DNA of 64,000 nucleotides from Kutzneria kofuensis (GCF_014203355.1 NZ_JACHIR010000002.1:620001-684000), one strand, 5' to 3'; shown: positions 8,731-16,970, numbered from the stretch's first letter. A program made the numbers and translations. The notes: generated from the letters alone by a model not told the origin.

Positions 8731-9299
8731 CACGCGCCTCCGCTGCGGGCCCGTCGCATCGCGTCCTCCACGCTGGCCCGGATCCGCTGCCAGTCGTCGG
8801 CGATCTCGCCGTGCTGGGGCTCCAGCGACAGCAGCGTCTCCACCAGCCGGCCGACCACGTCGGGGTGACCGAGCGGCACCGGCTTCGGAACCCGCACGGC
8901 CGGGTCGTCCTCGTTGCTGACGAACGTCCGCACGATCACGCGCTGTTCGGCCAGCTCACGCCGCAGCCCCTCGACCTCCGGCGGCGGATCCACCAGAACC
9001 ACCGACTGCACCTGCCCCGGGTGTCGCGCGGCCAGGCGCAGCACCGCTTCCGCGGCCGGGCCACTGGTCACGAGGTGCACCGCGCCCTCATTGGGCAGCC
9101 GGCGCTCGACGTCGTCGACATCGGCCAGCCGCTGCCAGCCGATGCGCAGGTGGTCGGCGAGCGGCCGCCAGGTCGCCGGCAGCCCGCCGTGCTTGGCCTC
9201 GCCACCCGGGTCGAGCACCAGCAGCGTGGGCGCGTCCGGCGGACCGTGCCAGACCAGCGCCGGGCCGTCCGTCCGCACATCGCCGTTGATGTCCCGCAC
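8730..9299 (-). CDS. Alpha/beta-hydrolase-fold protein, probably degenerate
   Basis: 189-residue protein with alpha/beta-hydrolase-like features: strand TLLVLDPGG, the segment EGAVHLVTSGPAAEAVLRLAARHPGQVQSVVLVDPP in the position of the nucleophile elbow and following strand, and a C-terminal helix. The nucleophile motif is T-S-G-P-A rather than G-x-S-x-G, and no obvious catalytic His follows, so it may be non-catalytic. It overlaps ku by one codon and starts 12 bases after the DJ-1-like gene, so the three are co-transcribed. Confidence 0.6.
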   Translation of the reverse strand: MRDINGDVRTDGPALVWHGPPDAPTLLVLDPGGEAKHGGLPATWRPLADHLRIGWQRLADVDDVERRLPNEGAVHLVTSGPAAEAVLRLAARHPGQVQSVVLVDPPPEVEGLRRELAEQRVIVRTFVSNEDDPAVRVPKPVPLGHPDVVGRLVETLLSLEPQHGEIADDWQRIRASVEDAMRRARSGGA

Positions 9300-9311
9300 G
9301 ATCCCTCCTCC

Positions 9312-10088
9312 TCACATCTGGGCCGACGCGAATTCCCGCACCAGTGCCTCGCAGAACGCCGGCAGGTCGTCCGGGTTGCGGCTGGTGACCAGGCCGCCGT
9401 CGATGACGACCTCCTTGTCCACCACCGTGCCGCCGGCGTTGCGGATGTCCGTGCGCACGCTCGGGTACGAGGTCAGCGTCCGGCCGCGCACCACGTCGGC
9501 CTCCACCAGCAGCCACGGGCCGTGGCAGATCGCCGCGACCGGCTTGCCCGCCTCGAAGAAGTCCTGCACCAGGGACACCGCCCGGTCGTTCTGCCGCAGC
9601 TTGTCCGGGTTGGTGGTGCCGCCGGGCAGGATCAGCGCGTCGAAGTCGTCCACAGTGGCCGAGTCCACGGTCAGGTCGACCGCGAACGTGTCGGCCTCGT
9701 TGACGTCCGCGTTCATCGCCTGGATCTCGCCGTCCTTGATCGACACCAGCTTGGTGGTGCCGCCCGCGGCCTTCACCGCGGCGATCGGCTCGGTCAGTTC
9801 CACCTGCTCGACGCCGTCGGTGGCGAGAACAGCGACCGTGCGGCCGCGCAACTGCTCGGACATCACTGCCTCTCTCGTGTTGCCGTACAGATCGGGCTCC
9901 TCCTCGGCGAGCCGCTCGTCCAGCGTCTCCCCCTCGCGCTCCTCGCGCGGCGTGACGCCGTGCCGGTTCACGCCCGCCCAGCCCTCGGGCGGCTCGATAC
10001 CGTCCTCCAGCGGGTCGGTGCCCAGCTCGTCCTCGTCGAGCTGCTCGCTGGTGGTCAGGTCGGGATCAGGTGGGCTCGTCATGACCAT
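9312..10088 (-). CDS. DUF5709-like N-terminus fused to DJ-1/PfpI domain
   Basis: 258-residue protein. Residues 1-75 are acidic and match the DUF5709 pattern (PPDPDLTTSEQLDEDELG, GETLDERLAEEEPD). From about residue 76 (an internal ATG, MSEQLRG) a DJ-1/PfpI class I glutamine amidotransferase-like domain follows: ILPGGTTNPDKLR, nucleophile elbow AICHGPWLL with Cys, RTLTSYPSVRTDIRNAGG and VTSRNPDDLPAFC. Relatives act as glyoxalase/deglycase or protease. First gene of the leftward operon with Ku. The internal ATG leaves open a second, DJ-1-only product. Confidence 0.85.
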   Translation of the reverse strand: MVMTSPPDPDLTTSEQLDEDELGTDPLEDGIEPPEGWAGVNRHGVTPREEREGETLDERLAEEEPDLYGNTREAVMSEQLRGRTVAVLATDGVEQVELTEPIAAVKAAGGTTKLVSIKDGEIQAMNADVNEADTFAVDLTVDSATVDDFDALILPGGTTNPDKLRQNDRAVSLVQDFFEAGKPVAAICHGPWLLVEADVVRGRTLTSYPSVRTDIRNAGGTVVDKEVVIDGGLVTSRNPDDLPAFCEALVREFASAQM

Positions 10089-10166
10089 CGGGTACCCCGT
10101 CAGCGGTGCTCAAACTCGCGCGCGATCCGACGTTGAGCGCGGCCGCGCGCGGGTAGCCCCCTTCAT

Positions 10167-10574
10167 ATGAGCGAGACGAGAGTGCGCCGGCGGGTCGACG
10201 TGGGTCGGGCGATCCTCGTCGCCGAGGGGATCCTGCTGCTCCTGCTCGGCCTCGCGGCCCTGATGACCGGCAACGGCACGGTGGTGGGGTTCCAGGTGAA
10301 CCAGCCCCACGGCATCGCGCTGGCCGTGACCGGTTTCGTCGCGCTGGTCGTGGCGGCGACGCGCCGGCTGGTGCTGCCGTTCGCCGTGCTGCAGTTCCTG
10401 GTCTACGGCGCCGCGTACCTGTACGGATCGAACATCCAGGGGCAGCACACCGGCGACATGTGGCAGTTCAACCAGGCGGACTCCTGGCTGCACCTCGGGT
10501 TGGCCGTCGTCGCGCTGGTCATCGGGTTCGCGGTGGCCGCGGCGCGCGGGGCCCGCCAGCGCCACGCCAAGTGA
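10167..10574 (+). CDS. DUF4383 membrane protein
   Basis: 135-residue integral membrane protein with four hydrophobic helices (about residues 15-36, 50-65, 70-90 and 108-128). The conserved FQVNQPHGIALAVTGFV and FNQADSWLHLGLAVVALVIGF segments identify the actinobacterial DUF4383 family, function unknown. Divergent from the DJ-1/Ku operon (79 bases between starts) and followed 19 bases later by transketolase. Confidence 0.82.
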   Translation: MSETRVRRRVDVGRAILVAEGILLLLLGLAALMTGNGTVVGFQVNQPHGIALAVTGFVALVVAATRRLVLPFAVLQFLVYGAAYLYGSNIQGQHTGDMWQFNQADSWLHLGLAVVALVIGFAVAAARGARQRHAK

Positions 10575-10593
10575 CGAGATGAGGACTTCTTCC

Positions 10594-12447
10594 ATGGTTG
10601 ACAACAACTTCCGGCGCGAGCTGGGCCAGCAGCTGCGGGTCGACTCCGTGCGCGCGGCCTGGCACGCCGGGTCCGGGCACCCGACGTCGTCGATGTCGGC
10701 CGCCGACCTGATGGCCGTGCTGCTTGACGGGCACCTGCGGCTGGACTACGACAACCCGCACGCGCCGCACAACGACCACCTGATCTTCTCCAAGGGGCAC
10801 GCGTCGCCGCTGTACTACAGCATGCTCAAGGCGGCGGGTGCGATCGACGACGCGGAATTCGCCACGTACCGGCAGTTCGGCAGCCGTCTCGAGGGCCACC
10901 CGACGCCGCGGATCCCGCCGACCGACGTCGCCACCGGCTCCCTCGGGCAGGGCCTGCCGGTCGGCGTCGGCATCGCCCTGGCCGGGAAACGGCTGGATCG
11001 GCTGCCGTACCGGGTGTGGGTGCTGTGCGGCGACTCGGAGATGGCCGAGGGATCCATGTGGGAGGCGTTCGAGCACGCCGCCCACTACGGATTGGACAAC
11101 CTGACCGCGATCGTCGACGTGAACCGGCTCGGGCAGACCACCGAGACCATGCTGGGCTGGGACGTCGAGACGTACGCCGCGCGGGCGCGGGCCTTCGGCT
11201 GGCACGCCATCACCCTGGACGGGCACGACGTCGACGCCATCGACGCCGCCTACGCCGCGGCCGAGTCGACCACCGACCGGCCGACGGTGCTGTTCGCGAA
11301 GACCAAGAAGGGCAAGGGCGTCAAGGCCGTCGAGGACCTTCCCGGCAAGCACGGCAAGCCGTTGGACGACCCCGAGGCCGCCATCGCCGAGCTCGGCGGG
11401 GTTCGCGACCTCAGCGTTTCCGTGGCCAAGCCGGACACTTCGCCTTCCGTGCACGAGTTCTCCGTCGACGGCGGCTCGCTTCCCGTGTGGGAGACCGGGG
11501 ATCACGTCGCCACCCGGCTCGCCTACGGCCAGGCGCTGGCCGCCCTCGGCTCGATGCGCGGCGACGTGGTCGCCTTGGACGGCGAGGTGTCGAATTCCAC
11601 GCACAGCGAGGAGTTCGCTCACGCCCATCCCGACCGCTACCTGGAGATGTACATCGCCGAGCAGCAGATGATCGCCGCCGCGGTCGGCGTGCAGGCCCGC
11701 GGCTGGGTTCCCTTCGCCTCCACCTTCGCGGCGTTCTTCTCCCGGGCCTACGACTTCATCCGCATGGCCGCGATTTCCTCCGCCGACCTGCGGCTGTCCG
11801 GTTCCCACGCCGGCGTCTCCATCGGCGCCGACGGCCCGTCCCAGATGGCGTTGGAGGACATGGCGTCGCTGCGGGCCGTCCACGGCAGCGCCGTGCTGCA
11901 TCCTTCCGACGCCAACCAGACCGCGAAGCTGGTCGGTGAGATGGCTTCCCGCAAGGGCATCACCTACCTGCGTACCCTGCGCGGCAAGACCCTCGTCCGC
12001 ACCACTCCCGACGAGGACGTCCACATCGGCGGTAGCCGTACTGTACGGTCCAGTTCAGACGATCGGGTGACCCTGGTCGGCTGCGGCGTCACCGTGGACG
12101 AAGCCGACAAGGCCGCCGAACTCCTGGCCGCCGAGGGCATCCAGGCCCGGGTGATCGACTGCTACTCCGTGAAGCCCATCGACGCCAGCGTGTTGACTAC
12201 CGCCGCCGGCGACACGCACGCCCTGGTCGTCGCCGAGGACCACTGGCCCGAGGGCGGTCTGGGTGATGCTGTGCTGGAGGCGTTGGCCGGCTTCGAGGAG
12301 CCCGTCGTCGTGCGGAAGCTCGCTGTGCGGGACATGCCCACGTCGGGAACGCCGGAGGAGCTGCTCCGGGCCGCCGGCATCGACGCCGAGGGCATCGCCG
12401 CAGCAGCCCGCGAGATGCTGGCTTCGCGACGGGCCGCTGTGGGTTAG
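10594..12447 (+). CDS. tkt: Transketolase
   Basis: 617-residue thiamine-diphosphate enzyme transferring two-carbon ketol units in the pentose phosphate pathway. Seen: substrate/TPP site AGSGHPTSSMSAADLM, FSKGHASPLYYSML, the TPP-Mg motif CGDSEMAEGSMWEAFEHA…VDVNRLGQ, the pyrimidine-domain Glu in YIAEQQMIAAAVGVQARGW, and a C-terminal transketolase domain (DCYSVKPID, VVAEDHWPEGGLGDA). It is of the shorter animal/actinobacterial-like type rather than the 660-residue E. coli form. ATG 10594 was preferred to the ATG at 10579 because GATGAGGA sits before it. No pentose-phosphate genes flank it, so it is probably a second, non-cbb transketolase. Confidence 0.93.
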   Translation: MVDNNFRRELGQQLRVDSVRAAWHAGSGHPTSSMSAADLMAVLLDGHLRLDYDNPHAPHNDHLIFSKGHASPLYYSMLKAAGAIDDAEFATYRQFGSRLEGHPTPRIPPTDVATGSLGQGLPVGVGIALAGKRLDRLPYRVWVLCGDSEMAEGSMWEAFEHAAHYGLDNLTAIVDVNRLGQTTETMLGWDVETYAARARAFGWHAITLDGHDVDAIDAAYAAAESTTDRPTVLFAKTKKGKGVKAVEDLPGKHGKPLDDPEAAIAELGGVRDLSVSVAKPDTSPSVHEFSVDGGSLPVWETGDHVATRLAYGQALAALGSMRGDVVALDGEVSNSTHSEEFAHAHPDRYLEMYIAEQQMIAAAVGVQARGWVPFASTFAAFFSRAYDFIRMAAISSADLRLSGSHAGVSIGADGPSQMALEDMASLRAVHGSAVLHPSDANQTAKLVGEMASRKGITYLRTLRGKTLVRTTPDEDVHIGGSRTVRSSSDDRVTLVGCGVTVDEADKAAELLAAEGIQARVIDCYSVKPIDASVLTTAAGDTHALVVAEDHWPEGGLGDAVLEALAGFEEPVVVRKLAVRDMPTSGTPEELLRAAGIDAEGIAAAAREMLASRRAAVG

Positions 12448-12511
12448 CAGCGATCGGTCAAGACCGCCCGGCATCCGTTTTTCGTGGGGGTGTTTCCTGA
12501 TACGTCAGGAC

Positions 12512-12631
12512 GCGTGGATTTTGTGTGGAGCCTCTGGACGATGGCCTACGAGGGGCAATTCCGGGGCAGGCTCCGCCTGCCCCTCGCGCGGAGAGCTTAG
12601 GCCATCGTCCACCTCCACACAAAATCCACGC
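12512..12631. repeat. 120-bp nested palindromic element, copy 1
   Basis: Three nested stems. The outer 19-bp perfect arms are GCGTGGATTTTGTGTGGAG (12512-12530) and its complement (12613-12631). The middle 12-bp arms are GGACGATGGCCT (12536-12547) and its complement (12599-12610). The apical stem is GGGGCAGG/CCTGCCCC (about 12563-12583). A 5-base bulge (CCTCT) on the left faces a 2-base bulge on the right. A second copy of equal length, in reverse orientation, lies at 14001-15550. Confidence 0.9.
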
Positions 12632-12670
12632 TTGGGTGTTCGGTGTCGATGGCGGGGTGGCGGCCGGCGC

Positions 12671-12740
12671 GATTATGCATGAAACCCTACGGTGCGCCGA
12701 CTATGCATAAAAGCCCAGGGTGCGCCGATTATCCATGAAA
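12671..12740. repeat. Three iterons, 28-bp period, upstream of HNH gene
   Basis: GATTATGCATGAAA (12671), GACTATGCATAAAA (12699) and GATTATCCATGAAA (12727) recur at exactly 28-base spacing; the first two units also share the GGTGCGCC tail. The last unit ends 53 bases before the HNH start. AT-rich cores in a GC-rich genome suggest regulator-binding iterons. There is no spacer sequence, so this is not a CRISPR array. Confidence 0.8.
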
Positions 12741-12793
12741 CAATCACCCGTTAGTGATTCGAGTTCGATCATGCGTGCGAGTATTCTGGAGAC

Positions 12794-13936
12794 ATGGAAG
12801 AACTCACCCGTAAAATGGAGAACAGGCCACCCAGCGGGGACCTGTTCGACCTGATCATGGGTGTGGACTGGGCCAGAATGGACACCGACCAGTTGGTGAC
12901 GGTGTCCATTCTCGCCCGCAAACTGAAGTCCGCCTGCGAATGGGTCGAACTGGCCGCGCTGCGCCGGACCGAGGACCCCACCGAGCTCGCCATGGCCCTC
13001 ACCGAACCGGAGCAAACCGTGGCCCGGCGCAAGGAAGCCAGCGAAGTCCTGGAGACGCTACCCCGGCTGGCCGAGCAGTTGCGGCGCGGCGAGTTGGACT
13101 TCCGCCGGCTCGACGCGGTGCGGGAGCGGGTCCGGCACCTGTCCCCCGACCTGGTGGCCGAGGTTGAGGATGCACTGGTCGAGGTCGCTGCTGGGTTGAA
13201 CCGGACCCAGCTGTGCCGCAAGACCACCGCCCTGGTCGCCCAGGCCGACCCCGACGGCTACGAGCAGCGCTGCCACAAAGCCACCAAAGACCGCCGAGTC
13301 GAGTTCTCCCCCTTGCCCGACGGCATGGCCAAACTGACCTGGATCCTGCCCGCCACCGACGCCCACCTCGTGTTCCAACAACTCTGCAAAGACGCCCGAT
13401 CCCTCCCCACCGACGACCGCACCACCGACCAGAAACGCTCCGACGCCCTGCTGGACCGCCTCCGGGGGACCAAGCGCGACTGGAACGTCCGGACCTTCGT
13501 CACCGTCTCCATGGAAACGTTGCTGGGCCTGACCAACAACCCCGGCCACCTCGCCGGCTACGGCCCCATCGCAGCCGACACCGCCCGGGAGTTGGCCATG
13601 CACGGCCCCTGGCGCGGCATCCTCCTCGACGAGTACCGCCACGCCACCGCCATCACCACCGACACCTACCGCCCCACCACGTTGATGAAGGAATTCGCCC
13701 ACGTGTCCGCCGGCGGCACCTGCACCGCCCCCGGTTGCGCCAGCCCCATCCAGGAATACGACCACATCACCCCCTGGCCGAACGGCAACACCGAACCCAC
13801 CAACCTCCAAGGCCTCTGCCGGTGGCACCACCACCGCAAACACGACAACTACACCGTCACCCGCGACCCCGACGGCACCTCACACTGGACCACCCCCACC
13901 GGCCGCCACTACACCACCCGCCCCTTCGAATACTGA
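12794..13936 (+). CDS. DUF222 / HNH endonuclease (13E12-repeat-family protein)
   Basis: 380-residue protein. Residues about 15-270 form the helical DUF222 domain (KLKSACEWVELAALRRTEDPT, RRKEASEVLETLPRLAEQLRRGEL, LVAQADPDGYEQRCHKATKDRRVEF). Residues about 305-355 form an HNH nuclease: zinc-type pair CTAPGC, catalytic DHI (EYDHITPW), NLQGLCRWHHHRKH. The C-terminal signature is GRHYTTRPFEY. The family is multicopy in actinobacteria; in M. tuberculosis it defines the REP13E12 repeats. The gene sits between two inverted palindromes with iterons upstream, suggesting a mobile or selfish unit. Full length, no visible defects. Confidence 0.93.
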   Translation: MEELTRKMENRPPSGDLFDLIMGVDWARMDTDQLVTVSILARKLKSACEWVELAALRRTEDPTELAMALTEPEQTVARRKEASEVLETLPRLAEQLRRGELDFRRLDAVRERVRHLSPDLVAEVEDALVEVAAGLNRTQLCRKTTALVAQADPDGYEQRCHKATKDRRVEFSPLPDGMAKLTWILPATDAHLVFQQLCKDARSLPTDDRTTDQKRSDALLDRLRGTKRDWNVRTFVTVSMETLLGLTNNPGHLAGYGPIAADTARELAMHGPWRGILLDEYRHATAITTDTYRPTTLMKEFAHVSAGGTCTAPGCASPIQEYDHITPWPNGNTEPTNLQGLCRWHHHRKHDNYTVTRDPDGTSHWTTPTGRHYTTRPFEY

Positions 13937-14074
13937 CCCCGGTTCTTTGACAACTCCACAGCGACCGACTACCGCCAACCCATCACCGCCACAATGCACT
14001 TGGGCCGATTTTGTGTGGAGGGGGACGACGGCATACAATTGATCCGGCTCAGGGCAGGCCCTGCCTGCCCCTAA

Positions 14075-15500
14075 TACTACAGCCGCAGGCTGTGATGTTT
14101 GCGGTGTTGCCGCTGGTAGTGGCATCGCCGGGCGTGGGTCTGATGAAGTCGCCGCCAGTCCGACCATCGATCAGTGTGCGCTCGGGGGTGCGTCGGTCGC
14201 GTCAGGATGGCCCACAAACGTCTGATCTCGTTGCACGACAACGGGATCAAACACTCGTGGCCGGCTGTGACGCCCCCTTTGCGTCGCGGTCGCGTTCAGC
14301 GGACGCGGTCACGGCCAGGAACGCGGCGGCCAGCATCGACAGCGTGACATGTCGGTACCACGCCTGATACTTGCGGACCTGGTAGTGGTCCAAGCCGGTC
14401 TCGTTCTTGGCGAACTGGAAGGTTTCCTCGACACCCCAACGACTGCCGGCGACCCGGACAAGTTCTGCCAACGGCACGGGACGGCGGGTGTGGCAGATGT
14501 AGTACGCCAACTCGTCCGGCTTGCTGATCGACCGGCGCACCACGAGAAGGTGCTCGTCCGCGCCCGGGTCCAGCAGCAGCCAGTCATACAGCCGGCGCCC
14601 CTTGCTGCCCTCACCGGCCGACAGGCGTTGCCAGCCCTTGCGCGGTGCGCTGCGAGCCAACGCATCCGCCCGCACAGCGCCTTTCGGGGTGGTGAAGCGC
14701 TGATCGCAGGAAACGGCCATGACGTAGTCGATGTCGTTGTCTTCTAGCCAGGTTCGCAGGCCGGGATTGTCGCCGTATGCCTCGTCCGCGGTGAACCAGT
14801 CGATGTCCCTTCCCGCCTCCAGCAGGCGAGCCAGCATGTGTTGGGCCAGCACGGGCTTGGTCGCGAACTCCACATCCTCGTCGATCCCGGCCTCCGCGCA
14901 GCGCTCGCGGTCGTCGGTCCAGGACGCGGGCAGGTAGAGCTCGCGGTCGATCAACGCCCGCCCCCGGGCCGACACGTAGGTCAAGAACACGCCGAGTTGG
15001 CAGTTCTCGATCCGACCGGCGGTGCCGGAGTACTGCCGTTGGACACCGGCGGATTTGGTGCCTTTCTTGAGGAATCCGGTCTCGTCGGCGACCACGACCC
15101 CGGTGGGATCAGTGATCTGGTCCAGCACGTAGTCCCGCAGGTCGTCTCGGACCGCGTCGGCGTCCCAGCGGTAGAAGTTCAGCAGGCGCTGCATGCCGTC
15201 AGGGGCCAGGTCACCGGCCTGCTCGGCGATCGTCCAGGAGTTCTTGCGCTCGGCGCCCGACAGCAAGCCCAGCAGGTACATCCTGGCCCGGTGGCGTGAG
15301 TCTGCCTGTGCGAACCGGCCTGCGACCAGCGCGAACATGTCCTCGAACCCTGCCCGCCACCGCGCCAGGCGATCGTCCGCGTTCGTCTCCGGTAGGGCCG
15401 TGAGGTCCTGCTCCATGTCCGGCACACCCAAGTCGATCACGCATCGGCGGTCTCCGTGAACACGACACGCCGACAAGTATCACACCGTGCGGCTGTAGTA
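14075..15500 (-). mobile_element. IS701-family insertion sequence, complete, 1,426 bp
   Basis: Imperfect terminal inverted repeats of about 27 bases begin TACTACAGCCGCAGGCTGTG on the left and TACTACAGCCGCACGGTGTG on the right (complement). Both ends are flanked by CTAA (14071-14074 and 15501-15504), a 4-bp target duplication fitting the YTAR preference of IS701 elements. One full-length transposase is carried on the minus strand. The insertion point is at the tip of the 120-bp palindrome. Confidence 0.93.
14247..15476 (-). CDS. IS701-family DDE transposase
   Basis: 409-residue transposase with the DDE_5/IS701 layout. First Asp in GVVVADETGFLKKGTKSAGVQRQYSGTAGR, second Asp in WFTADEAYGDNPGLR, final Glu in RWGVEETFQFAKNETGLDHYQVRKYQAWYRH. 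N-terminal segment FAQADSRHRARMYLLGLLSGAERKNSWTIAEQAG is family-typical. Length matches intact members, and no frameshift is seen, so the element may be active. The start may be the in-frame ATG at 15416 (MEQDLT) instead of 15476. Confidence 0.95.
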   Translation of the reverse strand: MSACRVHGDRRCVIDLGVPDMEQDLTALPETNADDRLARWRAGFEDMFALVAGRFAQADSRHRARMYLLGLLSGAERKNSWTIAEQAGDLAPDGMQRLLNFYRWDADAVRDDLRDYVLDQITDPTGVVVADETGFLKKGTKSAGVQRQYSGTAGRIENCQLGVFLTYVSARGRALIDRELYLPASWTDDRERCAEAGIDEDVEFATKPVLAQHMLARLLEAGRDIDWFTADEAYGDNPGLRTWLEDNDIDYVMAVSCDQRFTTPKGAVRADALARSAPRKGWQRLSAGEGSKGRRLYDWLLLDPGADEHLLVVRRSISKPDELAYYICHTRRPVPLAELVRVAGSRWGVEETFQFAKNETGLDHYQVRKYQAWYRHVTLSMLAAAFLAVTASAERDRDAKGASQPATSV

Positions 15501-15587
15501 CTAACCGCCCTGAGCGCCGTCGTCCAGAGGCTCCACACAAAATCGGCCCACCCAACACACCAAACCCCTACCCCCACAGCGTCCGAC

Positions 15588-16700
15588 TCACTTGTGCTTG
15601 CCAGGCGGCTTGCCCTTCGCCGAGTGCTTGCCGTTGTCCTTCTCCCCCGGGTCCGGCGCCGGGTCCTTCGATGACGTCGTCGGCCTCGACGCGGTCGCCA
15701 GATCGGCCGTTGTGGTCGGGGTCGTCGAAGCGGCCGGCGTCGACGTCACCGGTGGCGGCACGGCCGCCCGGACCGGGCCCGAATCCGAGTCCGGCGCTGG
15801 ACCGGTGACCGGGCCTTCCTGCAGCACGACCCCCAGCCCGAGCCCGATCGTCAGCACGCCCGCGACTCCGGCCAGCGCCGCCCGTCCCCACGATCTTCGC
15901 GGTGCGGGCACCTCGATCCCGAGTTCCTCCCAACGCCGAGCACACTCCTCGGCAGTGGGCCGCCGCCAGGGATCGAAACTGGTCATCTCCGCCAGCAACT
16001 CGGCCACCCCGGGCGGCAACCCGTCCGGGATCACCGGGTCACGCGTCAACCGCGCCAGCGCCGACTCGGTCTGCGTGCCGGGAAACTCCTGCCGGCCGGT
16101 GAAGCACTGCAGGAAAACCAGCCCCAGCGCATACACGTCCACCGCCGTGGTGGCCGTCTCGCCCCGCACCTGCTCCGGCGCCAGGAACGCCGCCGTCCCC
16201 ACGATCTCGCCCGACCGGGTCAGCCCGGCGGCGTCGATCAGCTTGGCCAGTCCGAAATCGGCGAGAAACGCCTCGCCGTCGAGGTCGACGAGGATGTTGG
16301 ACGGCTTCACGTCCCGATGGACCACGTTCCGGCTGTGCACGTACGCCAAGGTCGGCAGCAGGTGGCGGCCCAGTGCCAGCACTTCGTCGACGGTCGGCAT
16401 CTGCCGCTCCAGCGCCGCGTGCAGGCTCGGGCCGTTGACCAGCTGCATCACCAGGTAGCGGACTCCGTCGTCCTCGCCGGCCTCGTACACGGTGACCAGG
16501 CCGGGATGCCGGAGCCCGGCCAGCAGCCGCGCCTCCTCCTCGAACCGTCGCCCCTCCACGGAGCCGCCGGCGGTGAACCGCTTGATCGCCACCGGCCGTT
16601 CGAGCCGCATGTCGTACGCGCGATACACCTCCGCCATCGCGCCGCGCCCGACCAGCGCTCCCAACCGGTAACGACCGGCAAGCAACCGATCACCGCCCAT
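15588..16700 (-). CDS. Membrane-anchored serine/threonine protein kinase (PknB-like)
   Basis: 370-residue Hanks-type kinase. Gly loop GRGAMAEVY, ATP-anchoring Lys in VAIKRF, catalytic loop HRDVKPSNILVD, DFGLAK, activation segment with VGTAAFLAPEQV and DVYALGLVFLQCFTGRQEF complete the domain by about residue 262. A single transmembrane helix (about 272-292, ALAGVAGVLTIGLGLGVVL) is followed by a Pro/Thr/Ser-rich tail ending in Lys/His/Gly repeats. There are no PASTA repeats, so the extracellular part is not a muropeptide sensor of the PknB type. No phosphatase or FHA gene is adjacent. Confidence 0.93.
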   Translation of the reverse strand: MGGDRLLAGRYRLGALVGRGAMAEVYRAYDMRLERPVAIKRFTAGGSVEGRRFEEEARLLAGLRHPGLVTVYEAGEDDGVRYLVMQLVNGPSLHAALERQMPTVDEVLALGRHLLPTLAYVHSRNVVHRDVKPSNILVDLDGEAFLADFGLAKLIDAAGLTRSGEIVGTAAFLAPEQVRGETATTAVDVYALGLVFLQCFTGRQEFPGTQTESALARLTRDPVIPDGLPPGVAELLAEMTSFDPWRRPTAEECARRWEELGIEVPAPRRSWGRAALAGVAGVLTIGLGLGVVLQEGPVTGPAPDSDSGPVRAAVPPPVTSTPAASTTPTTTADLATASRPTTSSKDPAPDPGEKDNGKHSAKGKPPGKHK

Positions 16701-16940
16701 GGGCTCACCTCCCCGCCGACAACATCAGCGGCGGGTACCCCGACGCAAGGCCGGGAAACCACGCCGCCGGGACCGTCACGGACGACGCCTCCGGCGACCG
16801 GCGGTGATCAGGGATGATCACATACGTGAATCACCGGGCCGGCGGCCGCTGCTCCGCAAGGCTCAAGGGGTGACTCTTTCGGCACCGGTTTCGGGCAGCT
16901 CCAGGCCGTCAAGCGGCAATCGGCGGCATCGATGTGACCC

Positions 16941-16970
16941 TTGACACTAAATAGGAAACTTTCCTAACTT
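16941..16970 (+). promoter_or_regulatory. Promoter with embedded palindromic operator
   Basis: Near-consensus -35 TTGACA (16941-16946) and -10-like TAACTT (16965-16970), 18 bases apart. The spacer contains the perfect dyad AGGAAACTTTCCT (16953-16965; extended TAGGAAACTTTCCTA). Transcription would begin at about 16977, next to the ATG at 16979, implying a leaderless mRNA. A repressor or phosphate/sugar-responsive regulator is inferred to bind the dyad. Confidence 0.65.

Larger units (their letters stand above)
12448..12793. other. Intergenic region with palindrome and iterons
   Basis: 346 bases between transketolase and the DUF222/HNH gene with no credible ORF. It holds a 120-bp nested palindrome (12512-12631) and three 28-bp-period repeats (12671-12740), both listed separately. 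Bases 12670-12790 are much richer in A and T than the surroundings, consistent with the HNH promoter. Confidence 0.7.
14001..15550. repeat. 120-bp nested palindromic element, copy 2, split by an IS
   Basis: Outer 20-bp perfect arms: TGGGCCGATTTTGTGTGGAG (14001-14020) and its complement (15531-15550). Middle 10-bp arms: GGACGACGGC (14023-14032) and complement (15516-15525). A third pair is GCTCAGGGC / GCCCTGAGC flanking the apical GGGCAGG/CCTGCCC hairpin. Removing the IS (14075-15500) and one CTAA restores exactly 120 bp, the length of copy 1. Its bulge asymmetry is reversed, so the two copies are in inverted orientation around the HNH gene. Confidence 0.88.

Noticed and set aside
12671-12740. 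Tandem 28-bp units as a CRISPR array
   Set aside because: Units directly abut with the same period; there are no unique spacers between them, no cas genes, and only three units.
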